Source: Caballeronia sordidicola | Lineage (GTDB): Bacteria > Pseudomonadota > Gammaproteobacteria > Burkholderiales > Burkholderiaceae | Reading direction: 5' to 3' | NCBI RefSeq assembly: GCF_000729995.1 | Contig: NZ_JNFG01000020.1 | Span: 124,001 to 188,000 of the forward strand | DNA length: 64,000 bases | Part shown: piece after piece, positions 36,563-44,560 of the stretch | Layout: each line of letters opens with the position of its first letter | Numbering within the stretch: position 1 is the stretch's first letter | Made by a program: the position numbers and the translations under genes | The notes under the pieces: model-generated | What the model saw: only the letters and a program-made list of their open reading frames with translations | What the model was told of the DNA's origin: nothing | Databases searched by the model: none

Positions 36563-37573
36563 CTAGCGCAAGCCTTGTTGCGAGAGCGCGATGACCGAGT
36601 CCGCCTGAGCGGGCATGACGAGCGAATTGCCGGTGTTGATATCGGTGGGCGCGAGGCCGAACGACTTCGCCAGATACACCTGCATCACAGGCATGAAACC
36701 TTGCGCATACGGTTGCTGATCGACCTCGGCCTGGATATAGCCGGCCTTCATCATCTGCAGGACCTGAGGCACGATATCGAAGCCTGCAAGCAGCACCTTG
36801 CCCGGCGGCACGTTACGGTCCTGCAATGTGCGAGCGACGGCTGCATGGAAGAAGCCCATGTCGAAGTACGCCGTTGTATCGGGGTGAGCGGTGAGATAGG
36901 CGCCAACGCGTTCACCTGTGACCGAGAGATCCGTGCCCGAGTCGATGCGATCAATCACGACAGTGCGAGTGGGGTTGGCGCGCTTCCATTCATCGAGACC
37001 TTCCATCACGCCTTTCGCGCGCTGCTCGGCCCAGTTCTGCCCCGGCGCGCTGACACCAATCAGCACGCGGATCGGGCCGTCCTTCGGAAACTGGCTGGTG
37101 AGTTGATGCGCAAGACTGCGCCCGGCCGGGACAAAGTTCTGGCCGATAAACGCCTGCCGTTTCGCGGCGCCCGTCGCGCCGCCGCTTTGATCGACGTTAT
37201 AGGCGATCACGATGATGTGCTTCGCGCGGGCGTCGTTGATCATCGGCGTGAGCGCGTTGTCGTCCACAATGGTCGTCAAGATTGCATCGGGCTTGCGCGC
37301 GACCGCGGCCTGGAAATTCGCGCTTTGCTGTTCGATCGAGCCGTCGGTTTGCGTAAAGACCATCTGGCAATGTGCCTGAACGCGCGTGCAGGCATCGTCG
37401 AAACCTTTCTTCACGGCCTGCCAGAACGCGTTGGTCGCCGCGCCGTGCGTCAGCATCACAATGTTCAGCGGCTCTGCGCTGTGAGCAACGCTCGCAGCGA
37501 AAAGCGTGGACGTTATGCATGCCGCTATCGCCAACTTCGAACGCGTTTGAAATGTGCTGAATCTCCGGGTCAT
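36563..37573 (-). CDS. Periplasmic sugar/inositol-type binding protein (MocB-like candidate)
   Basis: A 336-residue solute-binding protein of the ribose/inositol class (Periplasmic_binding_4). A signal peptide (about 1-33, ending SVAHSA) precedes LNIVMLTHGAATNAFW, the first strand and ligand loop, and VDQQPYAQGFMPV near the C-terminus, the usual DQ-P pocket. It is the first gene of a minus-strand operon with permease, ATPase and SDR, divergent from a LacI gene. The linked oxygenase set suggests a methylated cyclitol or amino-inositol such as rhizopine, but this is inference. Confidence 0.88.
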   Translation of the reverse strand: MTRRFSTFQTRSKLAIAACITSTLFAASVAHSAEPLNIVMLTHGAATNAFWQAVKKGFDDACTRVQAHCQMVFTQTDGSIEQQSANFQAAVARKPDAILTTIVDDNALTPMINDARAKHIIVIAYNVDQSGGATGAAKRQAFIGQNFVPAGRSLAHQLTSQFPKDGPIRVLIGVSAPGQNWAEQRAKGVMEGLDEWKRANPTRTVVIDRIDSGTDLSVTGERVGAYLTAHPDTTAYFDMGFFHAAVARTLQDRNVPPGKVLLAGFDIVPQVLQMMKAGYIQAEVDQQPYAQGFMPVMQVYLAKSFGLAPTDINTGNSLVMPAQADSVIALSQQGLR

Positions 37574-37719
37574 CTCTTGTCTCCTGTTATGTCCCGTGCG
37601 CGACTGCATCCGCGGTGCGAATGTCAGGCCGTCGTGCGGGGTACTGCTGTCGCCGTTCGTGGCCGGTGACTTATTAGGTAGGGCTTTGCTCACGCGCCCG
37701 CTTGATAGGCGAGTGCGGT

Positions 37720-37733
37720 TGATGCGATCATCA
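37720..37733. promoter_or_regulatory. Possible LacI operator between the divergent regulator and transporter operon
   Basis: TGATG-CGAT-CATCA is an inverted repeat of 5 bp with a 4-base CG-containing centre. It lies about 40 bases upstream of the LacI gene and 147 from the binding-protein gene. It is the best dyad in this gap but short. Confidence 0.4.
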
Positions 37734-37773
37734 GGTCAGTCCCGTGGTCCATTCCCTAAACCGTGTAAGGCTC

Positions 37774-38814
37774 ATGCCCGATCTGACCAACCGCCGTAAA
37801 ACGAGCATGGCCGATATCGCGAAGGCCGCCGACGTCAGCGAAGCGACCGTTGACCGCGTCCTCAACGGCCGTGGCGGCGTCTCGCGCGAGAAGGAGCGGC
37901 GCGTGCTTGAATGGGCGCGCAAGCTCAAGATCGATCGGGCGCTCGATGCGGTATCGGTGCGCTGGTTGCGCATCGCAATCCTTTTGCAGCAACCCGTTGC
38001 GCCGTATTACGTCTATCTCAAGCAGGGTTTCGAAATCGCCCAGAAGGCATTCGAAGCGCAGCGCGTGATCTGCGCGGTGACTTACTTCGATAACCTCGAG
38101 CCGGCGCGTGTGGTCGAGACCATCAGCCGCGCGACGCAGAAGGCCGACGCGCTGATCATCGTCGCGTATGAACATCCCGACATCACGGCGGCGCTGCGAC
38201 AGGTCAGCCGTGCGATGCCGGTCGTCACGCTTGCCAGCGACTTGCCGGGAACAGGGCGGCTGGCCTATGTGGGTATCGACAATCGCGGGGCAGGACGCGT
38301 CGCGGGCGAGCTGATGGGCCGCTTTATCGGCGATGCGGGAGGCAAGGTGCTCGTGATGACGGGCATGCATGATTTCCTCGGCCATGAAGAACGTGAAAGC
38401 GGTTTTCGTTCGGTACTGCGGCGGCGTTTCCCTAACTGCGACATCGTGGAGACCGTCGAGAGCCGCGAGCAATCCGGGCTCACCGAAAAGCTCACTCGCG
38501 ACGCGTTCCGGCGCTATCCCGACCTGCGCGGCATCTACAACATTTCAGTCGGCGACGAAGGCGTCGGTGCGGCACTTCAGGCGCTCGACCGGGTTCGTTC
38601 GACGGTGTTCGTGGGCCACGAACTCAACGACATTTCGCGGCGCTTGCTCATTGAAGGAACGCTCGACGCCGTGCTCGACCAGAACCCGGCCGCCGAAGCA
38701 ATGCGTTCCATCGAAATCATCTTGCGGCACTATCATCGCGATCCTGGCGTGGCGTTGCCGCAGCAGATTCCGGTCACGGTGTTGTTGCGCGAAAACCTTC
38801 CGCTCAGCGACTAA
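37774..38814 (+). CDS. LacI family transcriptional regulator of the Moc-like locus
   Basis: A 346-residue regulator from the ATG at 37774, which has AAGG upstream. The HTH reads SMADIAKAADVSEATVDRVL. The effector domain is of the sugar-binding type, seen in VAPYYVYLKQGFEIAQKAF and VGIDNRGAGRVAGELMGRF. The unusual TVDRVL (TVSRVL is common) is shared by regulators of ribose/inositol-type transporters. It is divergent from the transporter operon and convergent with the isomerase gene, whose stop codon it overlaps by 11 bases on the opposite strand. Confidence 0.92.
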   Translation: MPDLTNRRKTSMADIAKAADVSEATVDRVLNGRGGVSREKERRVLEWARKLKIDRALDAVSVRWLRIAILLQQPVAPYYVYLKQGFEIAQKAFEAQRVICAVTYFDNLEPARVVETISRATQKADALIIVAYEHPDITAALRQVSRAMPVVTLASDLPGTGRLAYVGIDNRGAGRVAGELMGRFIGDAGGKVLVMTGMHDFLGHEERESGFRSVLRRRFPNCDIVETVESREQSGLTEKLTRDAFRRYPDLRGIYNISVGDEGVGAALQALDRVRSTVFVGHELNDISRRLLIEGTLDAVLDQNPAAEAMRSIEIILRHYHRDPGVALPQQIPVTVLLRENLPLSD

Positions 38815-39673
38815 GCGCTAAAGGCGCGGGTTTTTCCTGGCGGCACAGGCCGTCCCAAAGTTCGCGAATCCAGCCCTGCATCAGCTTTGATTCTGCCCAG
38901 CGATCGGTTGTGTCATTGCCATCGCGGCCGATGATTGCGTAAGGCTTGGGTCCCAGCTCGCAAGTAAAGACCAGCGTGTCGTCAGGACCGGCGCGTCGTT
39001 GCCACGACGCAAAGCCGTAAGACCACCAGTCGAGAAACAGGTCCACCCAGATCCGGTGCGGCTCGAATGAGATCTCTATCTGCACTTGCTCACGGCTTGC
39101 GACGCGGCCGTGAAACGCCCACGAGTGATCGAGAATCCGGTGCATATCCGCGTGGTTTTCATCGGACACGGGCAGCGCGAATTCACGTCCGACCAGATAG
39201 TGCGAGATGTCGCCGAGCAGTTTCAGATCCGGACGGGCATCGAGCAGATCGAGTGTGAAATGCAGGTCGGTCGTCATGCGGTCCCGATGCGTTTCGATAT
39301 ACACCGGAAAATCCACCTGCTCGGCGAGCCTTGTCCATCCATCGATCAACTTGAGCGCGTCATCGAGGCGACGTGGGCGTACATCGGGCTGCAAGTCGAT
39401 GTGATGCACGCCGAATTCGGTGGCTATTTCAAGGATCGGTTGCAGGTCATCTACCGTACTCGGGAAACATTGTCCTTCTGCTTGCAGGCCGAGCGGTCTT
39501 AGCAAACCGCTAAGCCGACGCACGTCATCGCGCGATGCATAAGAAGTGCTGACGCCGTTAAAGCCCGCCTGCGCGATCATCGCTATGTTGTCTTCAAGCG
39601 AGCGCTCATGACCGTCGGTGTGACGCCGCTCCATTGCCCATAGCGACTGATAGATGTCGAGCCGTTGCGTCAT
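38804..39673 (-). CDS. Sugar phosphate isomerase/epimerase family protein (MocC/IolE-like)
   Basis: A 289-residue TIM-barrel protein of the AP-endonuclease-2 superfamily. The ATG at 39673 overlaps the reductase stop (ATGA), and this short form was chosen over a longer frame that is merely the reductase read out of phase. Metal-site residues expected of the family appear in FPVYIETHRDRM, LKLLGDISHYL and QIEISFEPHRIW. Rhizobial MocC and IolE/IolI belong to the same superfamily and act on inositol derivatives. It is the last gene of the four-gene operon that begins at 42379. Confidence 0.88.
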   Translation of the reverse strand: MTQRLDIYQSLWAMERRHTDGHERSLEDNIAMIAQAGFNGVSTSYASRDDVRRLSGLLRPLGLQAEGQCFPSTVDDLQPILEIATEFGVHHIDLQPDVRPRRLDDALKLIDGWTRLAEQVDFPVYIETHRDRMTTDLHFTLDLLDARPDLKLLGDISHYLVGREFALPVSDENHADMHRILDHSWAFHGRVASREQVQIEISFEPHRIWVDLFLDWWSYGFASWQRRAGPDDTLVFTCELGPKPYAIIGRDGNDTTDRWAESKLMQGWIRELWDGLCRQEKPAPLALSR

Positions 39674-40923
39674 AGCGCCTCCACGGCAAGCAGCGGCTTG
39701 AGCTTGACGCTGCGATCGGAAAGCAACGAGGGTGCAACGCACGCGCGCCGCGCAATCAACTCCTGCGCTACGCGCACGTCGCGAGCGATCTCGCTTGCCT
39801 GGCCCACGCCGCTTGCGCCGACCAGCACGCCATCGCGATCCAGCGCGAAGAAGACCCGCGAAGCGGCGCTCGTCTCGCGCACGGCTGTCGTGACGCCGAA
39901 CGCAGGCATGCCGGCAATCTGTATGGTCATGTCGTATTGATCGGACCAGAACCACGGGACTTCGGAATAGGTCTCGCCGCGGTCCAGCATGTTGCGCGCG
40001 ACAATGCGCGCATGGTCCTCCGCGTTCTTCCAGCATTCGAGCCGCATGCGGCGCCTGAAGAGCCGGTGCGGGAACGAGCAGACATCACCCGCCGCAAAGA
40101 TATACGGATCATTGGTGCGCAGCGTGTCGTCCACCGCAATACCATCTGCTACGTCGATACCGGCCGCTTCCGCCAGTTCCGTGCGCGGCTTCACGCCAAT
40201 GCCGGCGATCACGCAATCGCACGCTATGCTCGTGCCATCGGAGAGCTTCACGCCCGTGACGCGTTTCGTGGTGGAGCCGATGATCCGGTCGACCTGCACG
40301 GCGAAGCGCACGTCCACGCCCATCTGCTTGTGCCGCTCCACCAGATATGCCGCGACGATCTCCGGCACAGCACGCATCAGCGCACGCGCTGCCGCTTCGA
40401 TCACGATCACTTCACAGCCTCTCGCGATGGCTGTTGCCGCGATCTCCAGCCCGATGAAACCCGCACCCACGATCGCGATCTTGCGTCCCGGCAACAACTC
40501 GCCGACCACACTCGACGCGTCTGCAGCCGTGCGCAACACATGCACGCCCTCAAGCGTTGCGCCGGGCGCACTCAGGCGCCTTGGCGCAGCGCCGGTGGCA
40601 ATGAGCAGCCGGTGATAGGCGACGGTATGTCCATCGTTTAGAACCACTTTGCGCGACGCGCGATCGATCTGCCGTACGCCCGCATCGACGCGCAGATCGA
40701 TACGTTGCTCGGAATAAAACGTCTCGTCATACAGCGCACATTGCGTTGTGGTTTTTTGACCGAGCAGCACGGCCTTTGAGAGCGGCGGCCTGTCATAAGG
40801 TGCAACCCCTTCATTGCCGAGCAGCGTGATCTCGCCGTCCCAGCCGTTGTCGCGCAACGCATGGGCGGCGCGCGCTCCGCTTTGCCCGGCGCCGATGATC
40901 ACCATCGCGGGTCGGCTTTTCAT
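39670..40923 (-). CDS. Ferredoxin reductase, FAD/NAD(P)-dependent (MocF-like)
   Basis: A 417-residue flavoprotein of the oxygenase-coupled ferredoxin reductase family. It has the FAD fold VIIGAGQSGARAAHALRD, the family hallmark YDRPPLSKAVL, the NADH fold IAIVGAGFIGLEIAATA, and the FAD-binding AAGDVCSFPH near 270. It would transfer electrons from NADH to the Rieske ferredoxin next door. Both ends overlap neighbouring genes by ATGA, so it is strictly co-translated with the ferredoxin and isomerase genes. Confidence 0.92.
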   Translation of the reverse strand: MKSRPAMVIIGAGQSGARAAHALRDNGWDGEITLLGNEGVAPYDRPPLSKAVLLGQKTTTQCALYDETFYSEQRIDLRVDAGVRQIDRASRKVVLNDGHTVAYHRLLIATGAAPRRLSAPGATLEGVHVLRTAADASSVVGELLPGRKIAIVGAGFIGLEIAATAIARGCEVIVIEAAARALMRAVPEIVAAYLVERHKQMGVDVRFAVQVDRIIGSTTKRVTGVKLSDGTSIACDCVIAGIGVKPRTELAEAAGIDVADGIAVDDTLRTNDPYIFAAGDVCSFPHRLFRRRMRLECWKNAEDHARIVARNMLDRGETYSEVPWFWSDQYDMTIQIAGMPAFGVTTAVRETSAASRVFFALDRDGVLVGASGVGQASEIARDVRVAQELIARRACVAPSLLSDRSVKLKPLLAVEAL

Positions 40924-41270
40924 GACGCAGCCTTCGCTTGCGACGGGACACCAAGCAGCACTTCGCCGCCTTCAATGCGCACCGGGTAAGTCTTCAAATG
41001 CACGCAGACGGGCGGGCTCTTGGGCTTGCCGGTCGGAATATCAAAACGCCCCTGATGCAGCGGACATTCGATCTCGCGATTCAGCACGAAGCCATCGGCG
41101 AGATGCGCGCGTTCATGCGTGCACCAGCCGTCCGACGCAAAGAAACCTTCGGCGATCCGATACACCGCGTAACTCGCGCCGGCGTGATCGAAGCGGACTA
41201 CGTCTTCTTCCGCAATCTCGCTGGCAGCGCAGGCGACGACCCACTCGATGTCATTCGTTTCAACGGCCAC
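40920..41270 (-). CDS. Rieske-type [2Fe-2S] ferredoxin (MocE-like)
   Basis: A 116-residue single-domain Rieske protein. Cluster ligands are seen as GWCTHERAHLADG (C-x-H) and IECPLHQGRFD (C-x2-H), spaced as in bacterial oxygenase ferredoxins. It would carry electrons from the reductase to the membrane oxygenase encoded at 41306. The start codon is 35 bases after the oxygenase gene and its end overlaps the reductase start. Confidence 0.93.
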   Translation of the reverse strand: MAVETNDIEWVVACAASEIAEEDVVRFDHAGASYAVYRIAEGFFASDGWCTHERAHLADGFVLNREIECPLHQGRFDIPTGKPKSPPVCVHLKTYPVRIEGGEVLLGVPSQAKAAS

Positions 41271-41305
41271 AAAAGCCTCCGGGTTGTTGTTGGAGTTATT
41301 CAGGT

Positions 41306-42379
41306 TCAGATGCCCGGCTGGGTCGCAAATGTTCCGCGCGGAGCGCTTTCAACCGGCACCTTGCGTTCGATCACGTGACCCGGCTCGGAACGCTGTTTCC
41401 ATAACGCGGGCACCATCTCGCGATACACGGCGTAAAGGCTCGGATAAGCGGGCGGAAGCTGATCCTTGATGACTTCATGCAAACGCGGCAGCGCGTGGAA
41501 TGGCACCATCGGCAGGAGATGGTGTTCAAGGTGATAGTTCATGTTCAGGTAGAGAAAGCGGAAGACCGGATTGATGTAGACCGTACGTGTGTTCAGCCGA
41601 TGGTCTTTCACGTTGACCGCGAGGCCGGCATGCTGCGTGAGGCCGAGCAACTGATGCAGCCAGCCGCCGTAAAACCGCGGCGTCCACACGAACATCAGCG
41701 GCAGGAAACTATGGAGCGCGATAGCAAGTCCGATCGTGCCGATGACCACCAGCAGATAGATTCGGCATGACCAGATCATCTTCGGCTTTTCGGTGGCGGG
41801 GAGGAACGCGTCGGTGGCGGCATCCACGCGGCCAAATGCATGCCGCACGATCTTTCCGATTTCAAGCGAAGTACCCAGCAGTCCGAAGAAATCGACGATG
41901 ATCGGCCAGACCTTCGTCGGTCGTGCGACCTGGATTTCCGGATCACGCTCCTCGAAGTACGTGTGCGTGTGGTGACGTGCGTGACTCCAGCGCCACCAGT
42001 AGCCTTCGCGAATCGTCAGGAACGAAGACAGGTGATAGAACGCGTCGTTGAGCCAGCGGGTCTTGAAGGGCGTGCCGTGGGCGAGTTCGTGCCAACGGGC
42101 GTCGCTGGACGAATAGATCGTGCCGTAGACCAGAAAGGCTGGCACCGCCCACCACGTGCCCCAGCACAGCGCTGCCACCCACCCCGACGCGATCAGCAGC
42201 AACAGCCACGGCACGAAATTACGCAGGCCTTCGGCGTCGCTGCGTTTCATCAGTTCTTTCAGAACGGCGCGCGGAATGCGTGGCTGGTACCACTGCTGGC
42301 CGATACGCTCGTCCAAAGTCGGGTCGGTGAGGCCGGGCTTGGCCGTATCGGCGCCGCTGATGTCGGGAGTCGAGGACAT
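41306..42379 (-). CDS. Fatty acid desaturase-family membrane di-iron oxygenase (MocD-like)
   Basis: A 357-residue integral-membrane protein with the three histidine boxes of the desaturase/alkane hydroxylase superfamily: HELAHG, HARHHTH and YHLEHHLLP. Hydrophobic helices lie between them (LLLLIASGWVAALCWGTWW, YLLVVIGTIGLAIALHSFLP). A di-iron centre would activate oxygen using the co-encoded Rieske ferredoxin and reductase. Together with a MocC-like gene this makes a MocD/E/F-type oxygenase that could cleave a methyl ether, although true lipid desaturation cannot be excluded. AGGAGA precedes the ATG. It is the first gene of the operon. Confidence 0.9.
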   Translation of the reverse strand: MSSTPDISGADTAKPGLTDPTLDERIGQQWYQPRIPRAVLKELMKRSDAEGLRNFVPWLLLLIASGWVAALCWGTWWAVPAFLVYGTIYSSSDARWHELAHGTPFKTRWLNDAFYHLSSFLTIREGYWWRWSHARHHTHTYFEERDPEIQVARPTKVWPIIVDFFGLLGTSLEIGKIVRHAFGRVDAATDAFLPATEKPKMIWSCRIYLLVVIGTIGLAIALHSFLPLMFVWTPRFYGGWLHQLLGLTQHAGLAVNVKDHRLNTRTVYINPVFRFLYLNMNYHLEHHLLPMVPFHALPRLHEVIKDQLPPAYPSLYAVYREMVPALWKQRSEPGHVIERKVPVESAPRGTFATQPGI

Positions 42380-42401
42380 GGGTTGTCTCCTGCTTTTTAA
42401 T

Positions 42402-42434
42402 GATATTCAAGCGATATTCAAGCGATGTTTGAGC
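42402..42434. repeat. Three tandem 11-bp repeats upstream of the oxygenase operon
   Basis: GATATTCAAGC occurs twice head to tail (42402-42412 and 42413-42423), followed by a variant GATGTTTGAGC (42424-42434) and then GCTTC. The 11-base period is one helical turn, so a protein could bind the same DNA face repeatedly. They lie 23-55 bases upstream of the oxygenase ATG, in the promoter or leader. This is a regulatory candidate with no confirmed factor. Confidence 0.6.
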
Positions 42435-42639
42435 GCTTCCCGTCAGTACAACCGCCGGGCGACCCTCTTGTTGACACAACGATAGATGACCGCCGCTTGC
42501 TGCTCACTCAAAAAAATGATGGGTTTCCATCAAGTGCGACTGGGGGCCGTATCGGCTAAGGCTGTCGAAATGGAAATTAAATTCCACCTATCTAATTCAT
42601 GAAACTCGCATTGCACCGACTCAAACGGTCTCACATGCT

Positions 42640-43099
42640 GTGTTCACCAGGAGTTTTCCGCTTAACGCCCAAGTGGCCATTCCGCTTGACGCGTTCACTG
42701 CGCGAACCGGTGCGACGGCTTTTGTGCCGCACACGCAGCATGAATTGCGTTGTCCCGGCGAGGGCGATGCTTTCTTCGAGCGCTGCGAGCGCATGGAAGA
42801 GGAACCCGGCGATGCGACTGTATTTTTTCGGCGCGACCTGGCATTGCGCGATGTCAAACCACAGCACGCAGAATCGCAGCGCGGTGTTGATTCAATACCT
42901 GCCGAACTTCGTCAAGGCGATGGGAGACCTACGCGCGATGGTCGGCGAAGCGTTCATCAAGAACGCCAGCTCGACAATGCGACAGTTGCTCGGCATGAAC
43001 CTCGCGCATCCACAGAATCTCGATGCGATTGCGATTGCGATTGCGATTGCGATTGCGGTGGCGACGAATGCCGAGGGTCGAAAGAACGCCAAGCGCTGA
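42640..43099 (+). pseudogene. Broken phytanoyl-CoA dioxygenase (PhyH) family gene
   Basis: Two overlapping frames together read as the C-terminal part of a PhyH-type Fe(II)/2-oxoglutarate dioxygenase. The first frame gives VAIPLDAFTARTGATAFVP and EEEPGDATVFF; the second continues GATWHCAMSN and NRSAVLIQYLPNF, which has the family's distal histidine and RxxxxxQY pattern, then LLGM. The break is at a run of six T (42823-42828). Removing one T restores GDATVFFGATWH. The N-terminal part with the HxD iron ligands is not found upstream, so the gene is both truncated and frameshifted. The end runs into a hexanucleotide repeat coding (Ala-Ile)5. Confidence 0.7.
43025..43054. repeat. Hexanucleotide tandem repeat GCGATT x5
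   Basis: Five exact copies of GCGATT, preceded by CGAT and followed by the degenerate GCGGTG. It lies in the 3' end of the PhyH remnant, where it encodes alternating Ala-Ile. Repeats of this kind are prone to slippage. Confidence 0.9.
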
Positions 43100-43100
43100 T

Positions 43101-43451
43101 TCAACCTTCCGAGAATTTCAGCGCGTGCTCCAAAGCGCCGGGGCTGATCGGCTTGTGCAGATAACCGTCGAACGGTTCCAGGTCCTTGTCCCGCAGATCG
43201 GTCCTGCCGGTCACCGCGATCACACACGCGTCGCGGGACGCGCCTTCGTTGCGTACTCGCCGGCATAGCTCCCGGCCATCGCCGTCGGGTAACTCAATGT
43301 CGAAGAAAACGACATCGAAACTCTGCGCCTGGGTGAGCGCCAGCGCCGAGCGGCCGTCGTACGCAACTTGCACTTTGTGCCCCAGGCCAGATGCTATTTC
43401 GCCAAACGCGTCCGCTGAATCTTTATGGTCATCGATAAACAGGATGTGCAC
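43101..43451 (-). CDS. Single-domain response regulator (receiver protein)
   Basis: A CheY-like protein. I prefer the GTG at 43451, preceded by GAGGAAA, which gives 116 residues, just one receiver domain. A TTG start at 43547 would add 32 low-complexity residues. Conserved residues: the acidic pair ILFIDDHKD, the phospho-acceptor Asp in VVFFDIELPDGDG, Thr in IAVTGRT and Lys in GYLHKPIS. There is no output domain and no kinase adjacent. It could be a phosphate sink or a partner of the orphan hybrid kinase at 20782, but nothing in the sequence links them. Confidence 0.85.
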   Translation of the reverse strand: MHILFIDDHKDSADAFGEIASGLGHKVQVAYDGRSALALTQAQSFDVVFFDIELPDGDGRELCRRVRNEGASRDACVIAVTGRTDLRDKDLEPFDGYLHKPISPGALEHALKFSEG

Positions 43452-43668
43452 GATTTCCTCGCTGGTGGTCGGTTGTTGCGGCTTTGGAAGCAGATGAACC
43501 GAACGAGGTCGCGCGTTCGTGTCTTGTTCGTGTTTAAGACCTTGCAATGAAGATGCCAGCTTTAATCGACCCCGTAGTGTGGGAACAGCGATTGCAGAGA
43601 TCGGGAGCCCGGCGCGGCGTCGTCGGCACTTTGTTCCACAATCAATTACCCGTTCAGAGGGGACACCT

Positions 43669-44379
43669 ATGCGACTCCTAACTACTCAAGATGGCTTGCC
43701 CCGTATCTCGTGGGGCGCGGTCATAGCCGGCGTGATCCTGTCGCTGATCGTTTATCTGGTTATGAGCGTGTTGGGGACTGCGATCGGCGCGTCGCTTCTG
43801 GCGCCCATGTCTCAGCCAAATCCCGGGCGCGTCTTTGGATTTGGCTCAGGCGTATGGGTGATTGTTACAACCGTTCTAGCCGTGTTTGTCGGTTCGTACT
43901 TCGCAGGACGTTGCGCGCCGGTGCTCGGATGGCTGCACGGTTTGCTTGCCTGGGCTGTGATGACCTTGCTGCTTCTCTATGGCATGACATCGATCATCGG
44001 CGGAGCAGTGAGCGTGGCGGGGAACGTGGCGGCAGCGACGGCGAATGTCGGGGCGGTGGGGGGTAGTCAAGGGGATCAACCGGCTGGGTCGCCAGCTAAT
44101 TCCGTCAGGCAGCAGGCGCAGGCAGCGCTGAATGGGGCAGCGTCGGCTGCGACCAGCGCCGATGCGCAGCAGGACGCGATGCAGGCGGCGCAGACGGCCG
44201 CGGGCGGCATTGCCCGCGCGACGTGGTATTCGTTCGCGGCGCTGGTAGTCGGCGCGATCATCGCGGTAGTGTCCGGCAGCGCGGGTTTTCGGCATCAGCC
44301 GCCGTTTGAGGAAGGCGGCGGGTCAGCGCGCGATGATGCAGTGGTGACAGATGCAATGGGACGGCGGAGGGTTTCCTGA
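43669..44379 (+). CDS. Integral membrane protein of unknown function
   Basis: A 236-residue protein from the ATG at 43669 (AGGGGACACC upstream). It has four predicted helices: ISWGAVIAGVILSLIVYLV, VWVIVTTVLAVFVGSYFAG, LHGLLAWAVMTLLLLYGM and FAALVVGAIIAVVSG. A long Ala/Gln-rich, probably periplasmic loop (about 125-185) lies between helices 3 and 4. The N-terminal ISWGAVIAG is common in a bacterial membrane family of no known role that is sometimes labelled PhnA-like. It is divergent from the receiver gene and followed by a strong hairpin. Confidence 0.75.
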   Translation: MRLLTTQDGLPRISWGAVIAGVILSLIVYLVMSVLGTAIGASLLAPMSQPNPGRVFGFGSGVWVIVTTVLAVFVGSYFAGRCAPVLGWLHGLLAWAVMTLLLLYGMTSIIGGAVSVAGNVAAATANVGAVGGSQGDQPAGSPANSVRQQAQAALNGAASAATSADAQQDAMQAAQTAAGGIARATWYSFAALVVGAIIAVVSGSAGFRHQPPFEEGGGSARDDAVVTDAMGRRRVS

Positions 44380-44400
44380 GCTGACCGCCCGCTGAACGAG

Positions 44401-44421
44401 GGCCGGTCGGTTCGACCGGCC
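44401..44421 (+). terminator. Hairpin terminator after the membrane protein gene
   Basis: GGCCGGTCG-GTT-CGACCGGCC forms a perfect 9-bp stem with a 3-base loop, 22 bases after the stop codon. It has no T tract. Confidence 0.6.
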
Positions 44422-44560
44422 TGTCCTCACCATCGGGAAATCAGGCCGATTCTTCCAACCGGCCGATGTTGGCAAAGCCTTGCTCGGTCAACCCTCGGTC
44501 GGCGTGGCTCATGGGCTCATGGGGTGGCTCTTGCTCGCGAGTTCTAGGAGACATCTATCT

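Noticed and set aside
36575-37669. A 364-codon plus-strand frame over the sugar-binding protein gene
   Set aside because: It is antisense to a protein with signal peptide and ligand motifs, and the product composition is atypical.
39674-40036. N-terminal extension of the isomerase gene by about 120 codons
   Set aside because: The extension reads the ferredoxin reductase out of frame. The ATGA-coupled ATG at 39673 gives the normal family length.
43023-43058. Hexamer repeat as a CRISPR-like or origin iteron array
   Set aside because: The unit is only 6 bases, contiguous and without spacers, inside a decayed reading frame.
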